The notes under the pieces: generated by a model
Databases searched by the model: none
The model's input: the letters and a program-made list of their open reading frames with translations, nothing else
What the model was told of the DNA's origin: nothing
NCBI GenBank assembly: GCA_002342985.1
Contig: DDRC01000154.1
Coordinates: 388 to 25,911, forward strand
DNA: 25,524 nucleotides
Reading direction: 5' to 3'
Source of the DNA: Flavobacteriales bacterium UBA2426
Lineage (GTDB): Bacteria; Bacteroidota; Bacteroidia; Flavobacteriales_F; PHOS-HE28
Made by a program: the position numbers and the translations under genes
Shown: piece after piece, positions 7,674 through 16,705 of the stretch
How positions within the stretch are numbered: position 1 is the first letter of the stretch
Layout: every line of letters begins with the position of its first letter

Positions 7674-9269
7674 TCACTGCAGCACATACCGCACCTCCTG
7701 CTCCGGATGCCGGTCGCGGAAATGGCACACCAGGCCCACGCGGAACACCTGGGTCCATTCACCCGGGCCGCTGGCCGGCATGCTGCCGCGCGCGAGCCAC
7801 GAGACCTCCAGCCGGGTGGCCGACGCGGGATCCACCAGCCAGCCCGCGCGCAGCTCGCCGTGGAAGAGGGAGTACTCCTCCAGCATGCCGATGCGGTAGC
7901 CATAGCTGCGGAAAGCCCCCGAGGCCACGGTGGGGCGCTCCGTCTCCGGCCGGAAGATGCTGTTGCCGAAGCTCTCCAGGGTGTCCCGCCCCAGCCAGGC
8001 CATGCTGGCCCGCACCCCTAGGAGCCAGCGCTCGCGCGACCATTCGCCCTGCGCGATGGCCTCCTGGAAATTGGACCCGTAGGGATGCGTCAGCGGCTGC
8101 CCCATGTGGGCGTAGTTCTGCCGCGTATCGCTGTGGGTGTACATGAAGGGTCGCACCATGTTCCATTCCGCCCGCAGCATCAGCCCTGGCACCCGGAAGG
8201 CCTCGCGCGCCACGAAGCCCAGCTGCACGGCTTGCTTATTGGCATACCAGCCATCGCCCGCGCGCACCTCGCGCAGCAGGAACTCATCCAGCATGAGCTG
8301 GCTGTAGAGCAGGCCCGAACGGCCCACCTTGATGTTCACCGCGAAACCGAGCAAGGCGTTATCCGGGGAGCCCACGCTGTACTCCACCGGACGGTAGAAG
8401 ATCACCGGATTCAGGTAGTTGACGTCGAAGCCCCGCGGATAGAGGCTGTCTCCCCGGCTCCAAACGATGGCCTCGAAGAGGGCAAGGTTGATGCGCCGGT
8501 GCGCATTCACCGAGAGGTAGTGCATGCTGGCGTACTTCCGCTCGAAGCGCGTGGAGACGCCCCCCGCTCCGCGGATGTCGTTCATCACCGTGAAGAGGTT
8601 CACGTACTTGAAGCGCCAGGCCGTGGTGGTGATGCGCAGGAAGGGATAGCTGGTGGCCTCGCTGCTGAGGAAGAGCGAGCGATGGCCTTCACCGAACGCA
8701 TTCTTGCCGCGCCCAAGGGTGAGGTTGAAGTACTTGCCCGGGTCCCAGCTGACCTGCGCGTTCCAATCGTAATGCGCGAAACCGGCCCCATCGCTGAATG
8801 CATAGCCTTCCCCGGTGGTGACCTGCGTGGCGCGGGCCAAGGTGTCGAGGTAGCCCGGGAGGCGCTCGGACCAGCCTTGGGCGTCGGCATGCAGGGTGAG
8901 CCGGGCGCCGATGTCCTGTTCCATCCAGAAGCCCGCTCCGGCGCGGTGGCCGATGACGGAGGCGGAGTCCAGGCCCAGGTTGCCGGAGAGGTCGAGCAGC
9001 GGCCCCCAGCGGAACCGGCGGCCGTTCCGGGCGCCCGACCAGCGGTCGAGGGCAGGCAGCCAGGCCGCAGGGCGAAGGCTATCCTGTGGGTCGGCCTGCC
9101 GCAGGTCCGTGAGGCGGTAGGGGCGGATCGCGGTATGCGCCGGCGAGCCTACGGCCTGCAGCGCCGCAGCGAAGGGGCGCTCCACTTCTCGGCTCAGCGG
9201 CATCCACCCGGCCTGGCCTTGCGCCACAAGCGCGGCCGCAAGGGCCCATGCACCGGCGAAGCCCCTCAT
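7674..9269 (-). CDS. Wzi/RemB-like outer-membrane beta-barrel protein (copy 1)
   Basis: A 531-residue exported protein resembling the capsule-assembly Wzi family, which in Bacteroidota also includes the gliding-motility protein RemB. A signal peptide is present ([20 protein letters not shown]). The rest has alternating, aromatic-rich strands ending in RYVLQ, as in an outer-membrane barrel. The recognisable core is [19 protein letters not shown] followed by [23 protein letters not shown]. The ATG at 9269 overlaps the stop codon of the glycosyltransferase gene as ATGA, so the two are coupled; the longer start at 9359 is unlikely. The protein is related to the product of 10398-11966. E. coli Wzi anchors capsule at the surface; the same role is inferred here. 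Confidence 0.8.
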   Translation of the reverse strand: MRGFAGAWALAAALVAQGQAGWMPLSREVERPFAAALQAVGSPAHTAIRPYRLTDLRQADPQDSLRPAAWLPALDRWSGARNGRRFRWGPLLDLSGNLGLDSASVIGHRAGAGFWMEQDIGARLTLHADAQGWSERLPGYLDTLARATQVTTGEGYAFSDGAGFAHYDWNAQVSWDPGKYFNLTLGRGKNAFGEGHRSLFLSSEATSYPFLRITTTAWRFKYVNLFTVMNDIRGAGGVSTRFERKYASMHYLSVNAHRRINLALFEAIVWSRGDSLYPRGFDVNYLNPVIFYRPVEYSVGSPDNALLGFAVNIKVGRSGLLYSQLMLDEFLLREVRAGDGWYANKQAVQLGFVAREAFRVPGLMLRAEWNMVRPFMYTHSDTRQNYAHMGQPLTHPYGSNFQEAIAQGEWSRERWLLGVRASMAWLGRDTLESFGNSIFRPETERPTVASGAFRSYGYRIGMLEEYSLFHGELRAGWLVDPASATRLEVSWLARGSMPASGPGEWTQVFRVGLVCHFRDRHPEQEVRYVLQ

Positions 9270-10381
9270 GCCTTTTCCGGCTTGGGCCAGGCGAAGGGCA
9301 GCAGCGCCAAGGCCATCGCCGTGGTGCCCAGTACCATCAGGCCCACATTCGGCTGCCACTTCCGCGTCACCAGGCTCAGGGCGATCACCGCCACCACATA
9401 GCCGTAGATGGCCCAGGTGGTGCCGCGATGGCCCAGCCCCAGCGCCAGGAGCCGGTGATGGATGTGGTTGCGGTCGGCCGCGAAAGGCGAAATGCCGCGC
9501 GCCATGCGCACCACGAAGACGCGCAGCGTGTCCACCAGCGGATAGGCCAGCACCGACATGGCGAAGAGGGGCGTGGGCAGCAGCCGGAGGTTGTCGGGCA
9601 GCCTTGAGGTGTCATGGTCCACCACCTTCATGGCCAGCACGGACAGCACGGCGCCGATGATCAGGGACCCGCTGTCGCCCATGAAGACCCGCGCCGGATG
9701 CAGGTTGAACACGAGGAATCCGGCCAGCGCTCCGGCCAGCACGAAGGCCAGCAGCGCCAGCGCCACGTCGCCGGCGAGGTAGAGCCACGTGCCGTAGGCC
9801 AGCGAGGCGATGAGGCCCACGCCTCCGGCAAGGCCATCCACGCCATCGATGAGGTTCATGCCGTTCACCACCACCACGTAGACGAAGAAGGAGAAGGCGA
9901 TGCTGGCGGCCTCCGGAAGCTCGTAGAGGCCGAGGATCCCGTGCATGTCGGTGATGCGGATGCCGGCCATCACCACCAGGATGTAGCCCACGATCATATG
10001 CCCCACGAGCTTCTTCACCGGCGAGAAGCCCACGATGTCGTCCTTCACGCCGATGAAGAAGAGGAGCACGAGTGCGGCGATGACGAACTTGAAGTCGTTG
10101 TATGCCGCTCCCATGGCGGCATAGAGCTCCCGGTAGGGCGTGCCGTCGGGGTCCGTCACCTGGCCCTTGGGGAACCAGAGCGCATAGGAGAAGATGATGG
10201 CGGCGAAGATGATGATGCCCCCGATGGTGGGCACGCTGCGGTGATGCAGCTTGCGGGCCTCGCTGGGCTCGTCGACCAGGTGCTTCATCCGCGCCACCTT
10301 GATGAGCGAGGGCATGGTGAAGAGCACCACCACGAAGGCCGTGAGGCAGCTCAGGAGCAGGATGTAGCCGTGCTGTTCCAC
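9266..10381 (-). CDS. Polyprenyl-phosphate sugar-1-phosphate transferase (WecA/TagO/MraY family)
   Basis: An integral membrane enzyme of glycosyltransferase family 4. Such enzymes move a sugar-1-phosphate, often GlcNAc-1-P, from a UDP-sugar to undecaprenyl phosphate and so start a surface glycan. From a GTG at 10381 it has 371 residues. The motifs are intact: KDDIVGFSP (Asp114, Asp115), [11 protein letters not shown] (173-183), [10 protein letters not shown] (234-239 for the last six) and the HIHH cytoplasmic loop (306-309). About ten to eleven membrane helices are seen. The start is uncertain: an ATG at 10486 would overlap the previous gene by 89 bases, whereas GTG 10381 follows its stop by 16 bases and keeps the first helix. 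The sugar specificity is unknown. Confidence 0.9.
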   Translation of the reverse strand: MEQHGYILLLSCLTAFVVVLFTMPSLIKVARMKHLVDEPSEARKLHHRSVPTIGGIIIFAAIIFSYALWFPKGQVTDPDGTPYRELYAAMGAAYNDFKFVIAALVLLFFIGVKDDIVGFSPVKKLVGHMIVGYILVVMAGIRITDMHGILGLYELPEAASIAFSFFVYVVVVNGMNLIDGVDGLAGGVGLIASLAYGTWLYLAGDVALALLAFVLAGALAGFLVFNLHPARVFMGDSGSLIIGAVLSVLAMKVVDHDTSRLPDNLRLLPTPLFAMSVLAYPLVDTLRVFVVRMARGISPFAADRNHIHHRLLALGLGHRGTTWAIYGYVVAVIALSLVTRKWQPNVGLMVLGTTAMALALLPFAWPKPEKA

Positions 10382-10397
10382 GTCGCGGAGGGCGGAT

Positions 10398-11966
10398 TCA
10401 AAGGTCGTAATAGCGGTTGAAGAGCACGGTATGCACGCCGATGTACCAGTAGCCGCTCTGGAAGATGTCGTTCGCCCCGGGGGCATCGCGGCGGCGGAAA
10501 CCCCCGATCAGCCGCAGGTTGGTGTTCGGGTTCACCAGCCAGGAGAGGCTCGCATCCAGGAAGAAGACCGTGCGCTCGATGGCTTCGCCCTCCGTGGCGC
10601 TTCCGGTGTCCGGCTTGTCCAGGTCGGTGCCCAGGTTGAGCGAATCGGCCGGATCGCCGGTCCGGACGGACAGGCTGGCCTGCGCCCGCAGCATCCAGCG
10701 GCGGTAGCCGTATTCCACGATGCCCACCGCCTCGCCATAGGCATTGCCGAGCGGATTCGCCATCGCCTGGCCGCCGTGCATGTAGGCCTGCTCGGGCCGC
10801 TGGCCCATGTACATGAAAGCGGTGGCGGCATTGTACTCGGCCTGCAGGTGCAGGCCGGGCAGGCCCAGGTCGAAGGCGCGGGCTCCGGCCTGCCAGGCGT
10901 AGCGCCCTGGGCCATCGGTGGCCACCTGGCCGTAGGCATAGGCCTTGTCCGTCAGTTTCAGGCGCAGGTCCAGTCCCGCCAGCGAACTGCTCAGGCCATC
11001 GAACCCAAGCGCGGCCGTATTGATGCCCATCACGGGATTCAGGGCCAGCGGGTCCAGGGGCTTCACGCCGTCCTCGCCGATGCTGCGGAAGAGCGTGGCC
11101 TCGAACACCCCGAGCTGCACACGGCCGAGGTCCACGGAGAGGTGGTGGAAGGTGCCGCGCATCCAGCCGAACAGCGTCTCGCTGCTGGTGCCGGCGTTCA
11201 ACCGGTCGTCGCGGGTGACGCCGTGCATGAGCTTGGTGTACCAAGCCGTGTACTGCCAGCGCTTGTTGGGGCTGAGCAGGCTGAGCTTGAGGAAGGGGGC
11301 GTTCATGGCATTGTCGCTGAGCAGCACGCTGCGGTAGCCGTGCCCCACGAAGTGCTTGCCATGGCCTGCCTGTACGTTCACCCAGGCCGCCGGGGTCCAG
11401 CTCACCACGCCCTGCGACCAGCCGTAATCGAGTTCGTTGCCGTTGGCGAGCTTCACACGGCCCTGACCGGGGAGCACGCCGGTCTCCAGCACCCGCCGGA
11501 AGAGGTACTGCGGCACCCTTCCCTGGTTCTCGTGGAACATGGTCTGGAAGGAGACCTTGCTGCCAAGGTCGCCCCGGATCAGGAAGCCCCGCGTGCTGAA
11601 GGCGAACTGGTTCGTATCGGCATAGGCCGTGGGATCGCCCCGGTCACTGCCATATTCCACGCTCAGGATGGGATCGACGCTGAGGGCGACGTCCCCCTCG
11701 CGCATCACCAGCAGCCGGTCGCGGAAGAGCTTGGTGGTGATCCAGTAGTAGTACCGGGCGCTGTCCACCCGGTGGCCCATCACGCCGCGCAGGTCGGCAC
11801 GGCTCTCGATCACGGGCTTGAGGCCGGTGTGGATCCGGGCATCGCGGCGGGCGGCGTTCCGCTCCAGGTCGATGCCGAAGTCGCGCTGCAAGGGCACGTC
11901 GTTCTGCTGGGCGCGCAGGACGCCGGCGATCAGCAGCAGGACGGAGAACAGCGGGGAACGCGCCAT
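10398..11966 (-). CDS. Wzi/RemB-like outer-membrane beta-barrel protein (copy 2)
   Basis: A 522-residue exported protein with a signal peptide ([20 protein letters not shown]). Its motif [24 protein letters not shown], followed by [25 protein letters not shown], matches the corresponding region of the 7674-9269 product, so the two are paralogues. The final strand ends [15 protein letters not shown], with a terminal aromatic and hydrophobic pattern typical of outer-membrane barrels. It is the first gene of the wzi-wecA-wzi set and lies after a possible terminator of fcl. Known family members hold capsule at the cell surface or act in gliding; which applies here cannot be decided. Confidence 0.8.
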   Translation of the reverse strand: MARSPLFSVLLLIAGVLRAQQNDVPLQRDFGIDLERNAARRDARIHTGLKPVIESRADLRGVMGHRVDSARYYYWITTKLFRDRLLVMREGDVALSVDPILSVEYGSDRGDPTAYADTNQFAFSTRGFLIRGDLGSKVSFQTMFHENQGRVPQYLFRRVLETGVLPGQGRVKLANGNELDYGWSQGVVSWTPAAWVNVQAGHGKHFVGHGYRSVLLSDNAMNAPFLKLSLLSPNKRWQYTAWYTKLMHGVTRDDRLNAGTSSETLFGWMRGTFHHLSVDLGRVQLGVFEATLFRSIGEDGVKPLDPLALNPVMGINTAALGFDGLSSSLAGLDLRLKLTDKAYAYGQVATDGPGRYAWQAGARAFDLGLPGLHLQAEYNAATAFMYMGQRPEQAYMHGGQAMANPLGNAYGEAVGIVEYGYRRWMLRAQASLSVRTGDPADSLNLGTDLDKPDTGSATEGEAIERTVFFLDASLSWLVNPNTNLRLIGGFRRRDAPGANDIFQSGYWYIGVHTVLFNRYYDL

Positions 11967-11977
11967 GGCAAGGCCGC

Positions 11978-11985
11978 CGAAGGTA
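11978..11985 (-). promoter_or_regulatory. Possible -7 box of the wzi-wecA-wzi operon
   Basis: TACCTTCG on the minus strand differs by one base from TAnnTTTG. It ends 11 bases before the ATG at 11966, so the leader would be very short. The upstream fcl terminator makes a separate promoter here plausible. Confidence 0.4.
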
Positions 11986-11993
11986 GCCTACGC

Positions 11994-12024
11994 CGGAAAA
12001 GCGAAGCCCCGGTCGCCCGGGGCT
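11994..12024 (-). terminator. Probable terminator after fcl
   Basis: AGCCCCGG (12005-12012) and CCGGGGCT (12017-12024) form a perfect eight-pair GC-rich stem with a four-base loop. On the minus strand it is followed by TCGCTTTTCC, a weak T tract. It lies 22 bases past the fcl stop codon and before the Wzi-like gene. Confidence 0.55.
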
Positions 12025-12046
12025 CCATTCGGTTCGATGCCTCACC

Positions 12047-12985
12047 CTAGGCCTTCGCCAACTCGCTCTTGGCGAACTCGGCGTACACCGCGGTGATGCC
12101 TTCGCGCAGCCCGATGCGGTGCTTCCAGCCCAGGTTGTGCAGGCGGCTCACGTCCATCAGCTTGCGCGGCGTGCCGTCGGGCTTCTCGGTGTTCCACTTC
12201 AGCTCTCCGGTGTAGCCCACGATGTCCTTGATCATCTCGGCCAGGGCCTTGATGGTGAGGTCCTCGCCCGTGCCGATGTTGAGGAAGAGCTCCTCGTCGT
12301 AGTTCTTCATGAGGAAGTAGCAGGCATCGGCGAGGTCGTCCACGTGCAGGAGCTCCCGCATGGGCGAGCCCGTGCCCCACACCTCCACGCTCGGCGCGCC
12401 CGTCACCTTGGCGGTGTGGAACTTGCGGATGAGCGCCGGCAGCACGTGGCTGTTGTTGAGGTCGTAGTTGTCGTTGGGCCCGTAGAGGTTCGTGGGCATC
12501 GCGCTGATGTAGTTGCACCCGTACTGACGGCGGTAGCTCTCGGCCAGCTTGATGCCCGCGATCTTGGCGATGGCGTAGGGCTCGTTGGTCTGCTCGAGCA
12601 GCCCGGTGAGCAGGCTCTCCTCCTTCAGCGGCTGGGGAGCCATCTTCGGATAGATGCACGAGGAGCCCAGGAAGAGCAGCTTCTTCACCCCGTTCTCGTA
12701 GGCCGAGTGGATGATGTTGCTCTCGATCATCAGGTTCTCGTACAGGAACTGGGCGCGGTACACATTGTTGGCGTGGATGCCTCCCACCTTGGCCGCGGCG
12801 AGGTACACGTACGCGGGTTTCTCCTGGGCGAAGAAGTCGCGCACGGCCTGCTGCTCAACCAGGTTCAGTTCCTTGCTGGTGCGCACCACGATATTGGTGT
12901 GGCCCTCGGCCTGCAGCTTGCGCACGATGGCGCTGCCCACCATGCCGCGGTGGCCGGCCACGTAGATCTTGTCTTGCTTGTTCAT
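12047..12985 (-). CDS. fcl: GDP-L-fucose synthase
   Basis: A 312-residue short-chain dehydrogenase/reductase that converts GDP-4-keto-6-deoxymannose to GDP-L-fucose by epimerisation and NADPH reduction. The nucleotide-binding motif GHRGMVG (Gly11, Gly14, Gly17), the SSC motif (Ser108-Cys110) before IYP, and the catalytic YAIAK (Tyr137, Lys141) are all present. [25 protein letters not shown] is characteristic of Fcl (WcaG). It follows gmd by 39 bases on the same strand and completes the two-step pathway from GDP-mannose. The product would feed fucose-containing surface glycans. Confidence 0.97.
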   Translation of the reverse strand: MNKQDKIYVAGHRGMVGSAIVRKLQAEGHTNIVVRTSKELNLVEQQAVRDFFAQEKPAYVYLAAAKVGGIHANNVYRAQFLYENLMIESNIIHSAYENGVKKLLFLGSSCIYPKMAPQPLKEESLLTGLLEQTNEPYAIAKIAGIKLAESYRRQYGCNYISAMPTNLYGPNDNYDLNNSHVLPALIRKFHTAKVTGAPSVEVWGTGSPMRELLHVDDLADACYFLMKNYDEELFLNIGTGEDLTIKALAEMIKDIVGYTGELKWNTEKPDGTPRKLMDVSRLHNLGWKHRIGLREGITAVYAEFAKSELAKA

Positions 12986-12999
12986 GAGAGGATCTGTGG

Positions 13000-13019
13000 G
13001 GGCGCATCATGATGCGCCC
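13000..13019. repeat. Perfect 20-bp palindrome between gmd and fcl
   Basis: GGGCGCATCATGATGCGCCC is its own reverse complement over its full 20 bases. It fills most of the 39-base gap between the gmd stop codon and the fcl start codon. As RNA it could form a hairpin inside the operon transcript. It resembles short palindromic repeats that are scattered in many Bacteroidota genomes (from memory), but only one copy is in this window. Confidence 0.8.
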
Positions 13020-13024
13020 GTACA

Positions 13025-14140
13025 TCATTCCTGTTCGTGCAGGATCTTGTGGCCGCCTTTCTTCAGGTACACGTCGCGCTTGAAGAGCTCCAGGTCGCTG
13101 GCCATCATCTCCTTCACCAGGGCCTTCAGGTCGTACTTGTGCTTCCAGCCCAGCTCGCGCATGGCCTTGGTGGGGTCGCCCTCCAGGTGGTCCACCTCGG
13201 CGGGACGGTAGTAGCGCTTGTCGATGGCCACGAGCACCTTGCCGGACTTCCTGTCGACCCCCTTCTCCTTCTCGCCCTTACCCTTCCACTCCAGCTTGAT
13301 GCCCACCTCTCCGAAGGCGAGGTCCACGAAGTGGCGCACGGTGTAGGTCTTGCCGGTGGCGAGCACGTAGTCGTCGGGCTTCTTCGCCTGCAGCATCAGC
13401 CACATGCCCTCCACGTAGTCCTTGGCGTGGCCCCAGTCGCGCTTGGCGTCGAGGTTGCCCAGGTAGAGCGTGTCCTGCAGGCCCAGCTTGATCTTGGCCG
13501 CGGCGCGCGTGATCTTGCGGGTCACGAAGGTCTCGCCGCGCAGCGGGCTCTCGTGGTTGAAGAGGATGCCGTTGCAGGCGAAGATGCCGTAGCTCTCGCG
13601 GTAGTTCTTGGTGATCCAGAAGCCGTACAGCTTGGCTACGCCGTAAGGGCTGCGCGGGTGGAAGGGGGTCTCCTCGTTCTGCGCATGCGGACGCACACCG
13701 CCGTATAGCTCGGATGTGGAGGCCTGGTAGAACTTGGTCTTCTTCTCGAGGCCCAGGATGCGGATGGCCTCCAGGAATCGCAGCGTGCCGATGCCGTCGG
13801 CGTTGGCCGTGTACTCGGGCATCTCGAAGCTCACGTGCACATGGCTCATCGCGGCCAGGTTGTAGATCTCGTCCGGTTGGATCTGCTGCACCAGGCGCAG
13901 GCAGTTGACGCTGTCGGTGAGGTCGCCGTAGTGCAGGTGGAAGGGGCGGCCCTTCTCGTGCATGTCGTGGTACAGGTGGTCGATGCGGTCCGTGTTGAAG
14001 AGCGAGCTGCGGCGCTTCACGCCGTGCACCTCGTAGCCCTTGTTCAGCAGGAGCTCGCTCAGGTAGGCGCCGTCCTGACCGGTGACGCCGGTGATCAGGG
14101 CCACCTTCCGCTTCTTCGATGATCCGTTCTTCTTGGCCAT
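13025..14140 (-). CDS. gmd: GDP-mannose 4,6-dehydratase
   Basis: A 371-residue enzyme that turns GDP-D-mannose into GDP-4-keto-6-deoxy-D-mannose, the first step of GDP-L-fucose synthesis. The NADP-binding motif [10 protein letters not shown] (Gly18, Gly21, Gly24) and [15 protein letters not shown] are Gmd hallmarks. The catalytic residues are visible in STSELYGG (Thr142, Glu144) and YGVAK (Tyr166, Lys170). [15 protein letters not shown] and [17 protein letters not shown] are also typical. The N-terminus has a short basic extension ([12 protein letters not shown]). The gene sits 36 bases after cysQ and 39 before fcl, so the three genes are probably one transcript. Confidence 0.97.
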   Translation of the reverse strand: MAKKNGSSKKRKVALITGVTGQDGAYLSELLLNKGYEVHGVKRRSSLFNTDRIDHLYHDMHEKGRPFHLHYGDLTDSVNCLRLVQQIQPDEIYNLAAMSHVHVSFEMPEYTANADGIGTLRFLEAIRILGLEKKTKFYQASTSELYGGVRPHAQNEETPFHPRSPYGVAKLYGFWITKNYRESYGIFACNGILFNHESPLRGETFVTRKITRAAAKIKLGLQDTLYLGNLDAKRDWGHAKDYVEGMWLMLQAKKPDDYVLATGKTYTVRHFVDLAFGEVGIKLEWKGKGEKEKGVDRKSGKVLVAIDKRYYRPAEVDHLEGDPTKAMRELGWKHKYDLKALVKEMMASDLELFKRDVYLKKGGHKILHEQE

Positions 14141-14176
14141 GTTTCGCGCACCGCTGCCCGCGGCGCCAGATTGGTG

Positions 14177-15010
14177 TTATTGGACGATGAACCAGTTGTT
14201 CACCAGTGATTGCTTGTTGTAGCGCATCGCGGCGCCGGTGGTCACATCGATGAGCGTACAGCCCGCCTCGTTGGCGATGGCGTGTCCGGCGGCCGTGTCC
14301 CACTCCATGGTGGGTGCATAGCGCGGATAGGCATCGGCCGCTCCCTCGGCCACCAGGCAGATCTTCAGCGCGCTGCCCATGCTGGTGAGCGCAACGGCGC
14401 CGTGCTCCTGCTCCATGCGCTGGATGAACGCCTCGGTCTCCGGGCTCGGGTGGGACCGGCTGGCCACGATGGTATAGGCGTCACGGGAATGGGGCACGGG
14501 CAATCGCTCGCTGGCGGCGGCCCGCTCATACGCACCGCCCGGGCCCCAGGTTGCTGCGCCCTGCTGGCGGTACGCACCGGCACCCGGCCACGCGAAGTAG
14601 AGCCTGTCCATTACGGGCACATACAGCACACCGGCCATCGGCCTTGCCGCACCCAGCGGCCCGGACGGCGCGCCATCGCGCTCCATCAACGCGATATTCA
14701 CGGTGAATTCCCCGTTGCGCTTGACGAATTCCTTGGTGCCATCGAGCGGATCGACCAGCCAGTACCGCGACCAGCGCTGGCGCTCCGCCATGTCCATCTC
14801 ACGCCCCTCCTCACTGAGCACCGGCAGCCCCGTCCGGGCGAGGATGGCGGCGATGGCCGCATGGGCACGCTTGTCGGCCTCCGTCAGCGGACTCTTGTCC
14901 GCCTTCTGCTCGGAGGTGAAATCGGTGCCGTAGACCTGAAGGATCTCACGGCCAGCGGCAAAAGCCGCCTCGATGGCCGCCTCCACGAACGGCATCACTT
15001 CATGCTGCAT
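14177..15010 (-). CDS. cysQ: 3'(2'),5'-bisphosphate nucleotidase CysQ
   Basis: A 277-residue member of the inositol-monophosphatase fold. CysQ proteins remove the 3' phosphate from PAP or PAPS and so clear by-products of sulfate assimilation or sulfotransfer. The metal-binding motifs are seen: LSEEG, WLVDPLDGTKEF and, near the C-terminus, MEWDTAAGHAIANEAG. VASRSHPSPETEAFI fits the CysQ branch. The ATG at 15010 is chosen; a further ATG at 14995 (MPFVEAA) is possible, and the longer start at 15061 adds unlike sequence. A full TAnnTTTG box sits at 15016-15023. Its position ahead of gmd and fcl may link it to sulfated glycans, but CysQ beside sugar genes is not proof of that. Confidence 0.92.
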   Translation of the reverse strand: MQHEVMPFVEAAIEAAFAAGREILQVYGTDFTSEQKADKSPLTEADKRAHAAIAAILARTGLPVLSEEGREMDMAERQRWSRYWLVDPLDGTKEFVKRNGEFTVNIALMERDGAPSGPLGAARPMAGVLYVPVMDRLYFAWPGAGAYRQQGAATWGPGGAYERAAASERLPVPHSRDAYTIVASRSHPSPETEAFIQRMEQEHGAVALTSMGSALKICLVAEGAADAYPRYAPTMEWDTAAGHAIANEAGCTLIDVTTGAAMRYNKQSLVNNWFIVQ

Positions 15011-15015
15011 GCGGC

Positions 15016-15023
15016 CAAAGGTA
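15016..15023 (-). promoter_or_regulatory. -7 promoter box before cysQ
   Basis: TACCTTTG on the minus strand matches TAnnTTTG. It ends only five bases upstream of the ATG at 15010. Either the mRNA is almost leaderless or translation starts at the second ATG (14995). No -33 TTG was seen. Confidence 0.45.
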
Positions 15024-15088
15024 CCCGCAGGTCCAGCGGCGGCAGATCCACGGCCGCACATCCATGAAACGGGCCGTGTTGATCCCGG

Positions 15089-15238
15089 CTATTTGCCCAG
15101 GATCTTGAACATGCCGGTGCCGCAGGTGGGGCACACGCCCTTCATCGCTTTCCGGCCGTTGGCCATTTCCACTTTCTTGGCGTCCTTCATTTCGCGCTTG
15201 GCTTTGCACTTCACGCAGTAGGCTTCAACGGCGGGCAT
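15089..15238 (-). CDS. DUF5679 family zinc-ribbon protein, 49 residues
   Basis: A very small complete gene. The protein has two CxxC pairs, CVKC at residues 8-11 and CPTC at 36-39, joined by a basic segment containing MANGRKAMKGV, and ends GTGMFKILGK. This layout (AYCVKCKAKREM then NGRKAMKGVCPTCG) is that of DUF5679, whose function is unknown. The four cysteines probably bind one zinc ion. It stands alone between cysQ and csaA on the minus strand; the ATG at 15238 is the only good start. Complete agreement with the family over its short length supports that it is real. Confidence 0.85.
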   Translation of the reverse strand: MPAVEAYCVKCKAKREMKDAKKVEMANGRKAMKGVCPTCGTGMFKILGK

Positions 15239-15336
15239 GGTCGTAGGGATTAGGGTTCAACGTGACGGCAAGGTATCCGACCGGCGCATTGAGGAGCATG
15301 AATGAAGCGGCAGGTTTTCAACAAGCGGTCCTCCGC

Positions 15337-15672
15337 CTACATCAACCGCGCCCCGTTCGGCAGCGGCCGCTCCACCGCCGTGAGCACGATATGGCCGTTC
15401 GCGTCGGGGAAACCCGTGACGAGGCACTCGCTCATCACACTGCCGATCTGCTTGGGCGGGAAGTTGATCACCGCCACCACCTGCCGCCCGATCAGTTCCT
15501 CCTTGGTGTAATGCTTGGTGATCTGCGCGCTGCTGCGCTTCACCCCGTGCGGACCGAAGTCGATGGTGAGCACATAGGCCGGCTTGCGGGCGTTGGGCAG
15601 GTCCTCCGCGGCCAGCACGGTGCCCACACTGAGGTGGACCTTTTCGAAGTCGGCCCAGCTGACGGGGTTCAT
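15337..15672 (-). CDS. csaA: CsaA-type tRNA-binding-domain protein
   Basis: A 111-residue protein made of one OB-fold tRNA-binding domain of the CsaA/Arc1p type. DFEKVHLSVGTVLAAEDLPNARKPAYVLTIDFG, GVKRSSAQITKHYTKEELIGRQVVAVINFPPKQIG and SECLVTGF are the family signature. CsaA binds tRNA and has been described as a secretion-related chaperone; its role in Bacteroidota is not settled. The start lies three bases after the stop codon of the aldehyde-dehydrogenase-like gene, so the two are probably co-transcribed from the promoter at 16657. Confidence 0.93.
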   Translation of the reverse strand: MNPVSWADFEKVHLSVGTVLAAEDLPNARKPAYVLTIDFGPHGVKRSSAQITKHYTKEELIGRQVVAVINFPPKQIGSVMSECLVTGFPDANGHIVLTAVERPLPNGARLM

Positions 15673-15675
15673 GGC

Positions 15676-16638
15676 TCAATAGCCCCCACCCCCACCCTGC
15701 CCGCGCTCGATCGGATGCCAGGTGGTCTTCACTTCCTGGGTGTCGAGGATGAAGTAGGGGCTCTGTGCTTCCTCGCTATTCCAGTCGCTCACCTTCGGGT
15801 ACACCACGCGCTTCAGGTTGCAGGTGGCCTCGCTATCGAGCATGGTGCGCTCCTCCTTGGAAGCGTCGGCCACAACGACCGCGTTGATGTCCATGTGCGC
15901 CACCAGGGGCTTGAGCAGTTCGCTGCGGAAGCCGGTGAGCAGGTTCACCACGCCGCCGGGCAGGTCGCTGGTGGCGAGCACCTCGGTGAAGGTGACCGCC
16001 GGCAGGGGATGCTTCTCACTGGCCACCACCACGCAGGTGTTGCCTCCGGCGATCACGGGGGCGATCAGGCTCACGAGCTCCAGGAGGCCGTTGCTCCCTG
16101 CACACTGGATGCCCACAACGCCCGTGGGCTCGTACACGCTGAAGTTGAAGTGCGAAGAGTTCGTGGGGTTCACGCTGCTGAAGAGCGCCTGGTACTTGTC
16201 GCACCAGCCGGCGTAGTGGATCCAGCGGTCGATGGCGGCGGCCACCTCGGCCTCGGCCTGCTTGGGCGTGGCGCCGTGCAGCACCAGCTCGTGCACGAAC
16301 TGCGCGCTGCGGCCCTCGAGCATCTCGCCGATGCGGTAGAGGATCTGGCTGCGGTTGAAGGCGCTGCGACCGGCCCAGCCGCCCACGGCCCCGCGCGCGG
16401 CCACCACGGCATCGCGCACGTCCTTGCGGCTGCTGCGGCACACATTGGCCAGCGGCTTGCCATCGGCGCCTTTCGGCTGATAGTAGCGCCCGCTCTCGGT
16501 GCGGGGGAACTTGCCACCGATGAAGATCTTGTAGGTCTTCATCACGGGGAGGCGCTCGGCCTTCTTGGCTGAACCGTTCGTGCTGTGACCGTTGATGTCG
16601 GCCTTTACGGGTGCGGGCTTGGAGAGGGTCTTGGCCAT
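15676..16638 (-). CDS. Truncated aldehyde-dehydrogenase-like protein lacking the catalytic half
   Basis: A 320-residue protein with the N-terminal NAD-binding part of the ALDH superfamily: FIGGKFPRTESGRYY, DVRDAVVAARGAVGGWAGRS, a long helix, VYEPTGVVGIQCAGSNGLLELVSLIAPVIAGGNTCVVVAS, and LPGGVVNLLTG. The usual ELGGK glutamate motif and the catalytic cysteine domain are absent; after DASKEERTMLD the chain turns to KRVVYPKV and ends in a glycine-rich GQGGGGGY. The first 32 residues are a Lys/Ala-rich extension before MKTYKIF. No frameshift is evident, so it looks like a stable short form. It may correspond to the non-catalytic C-terminal domain known from ALDH16 (inference). The ATG at 16638 is supported by a -7 box just upstream; a TTG at 16659 lies inside that box. 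Confidence 0.8.
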   Translation of the reverse strand: MAKTLSKPAPVKADINGHSTNGSAKKAERLPVMKTYKIFIGGKFPRTESGRYYQPKGADGKPLANVCRSSRKDVRDAVVAARGAVGGWAGRSAFNRSQILYRIGEMLEGRSAQFVHELVLHGATPKQAEAEVAAAIDRWIHYAGWCDKYQALFSSVNPTNSSHFNFSVYEPTGVVGIQCAGSNGLLELVSLIAPVIAGGNTCVVVASEKHPLPAVTFTEVLATSDLPGGVVNLLTGFRSELLKPLVAHMDINAVVVADASKEERTMLDSEATCNLKRVVYPKVSDWNSEEAQSPYFILDTQEVKTTWHPIERGQGGGGGY

Positions 16639-16656
16639 CGGGTCCGATTGCGAAGC

Positions 16657-16664
16657 CAAAGCTA
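16657..16664 (-). promoter_or_regulatory. -7 promoter box before the ALDH-like/csaA pair
   Basis: TAGCTTTG on the minus strand is a full match to TAnnTTTG, 18 bases upstream of the ATG at 16638. It rules against the longer TTG start at 16659, which lies inside the box. Confidence 0.55.
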
Positions 16665-16705
16665 CGGCCTGACGACCATCACCTCACGACCTGCACCCGA
16701 AGGGC

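Noticed and set aside
8085..9401. Long 438-codon open frame on the plus strand opposite the Wzi-like gene
   Set aside because: It is His/Gly/Ala/Val-rich without domain motifs and lies fully opposite a well-supported gene; high GC removes stop codons from the opposite strand.
10431..12050. 539-codon plus-strand open frame opposite the second Wzi-like gene
   Set aside because: Same kind of GC-driven shadow, with low-complexity V/H/A/G composition and no motifs.
15262..16572. 436-codon plus-strand open frame opposite csaA and the ALDH-like gene
   Set aside because: Covers two convincing minus-strand genes and has antisense-like composition.
16639..16659. TTG start at 16659 for the ALDH-like gene
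   Set aside because: The TTG lies inside a full -7 box; the ATG at 16638 is the better start.
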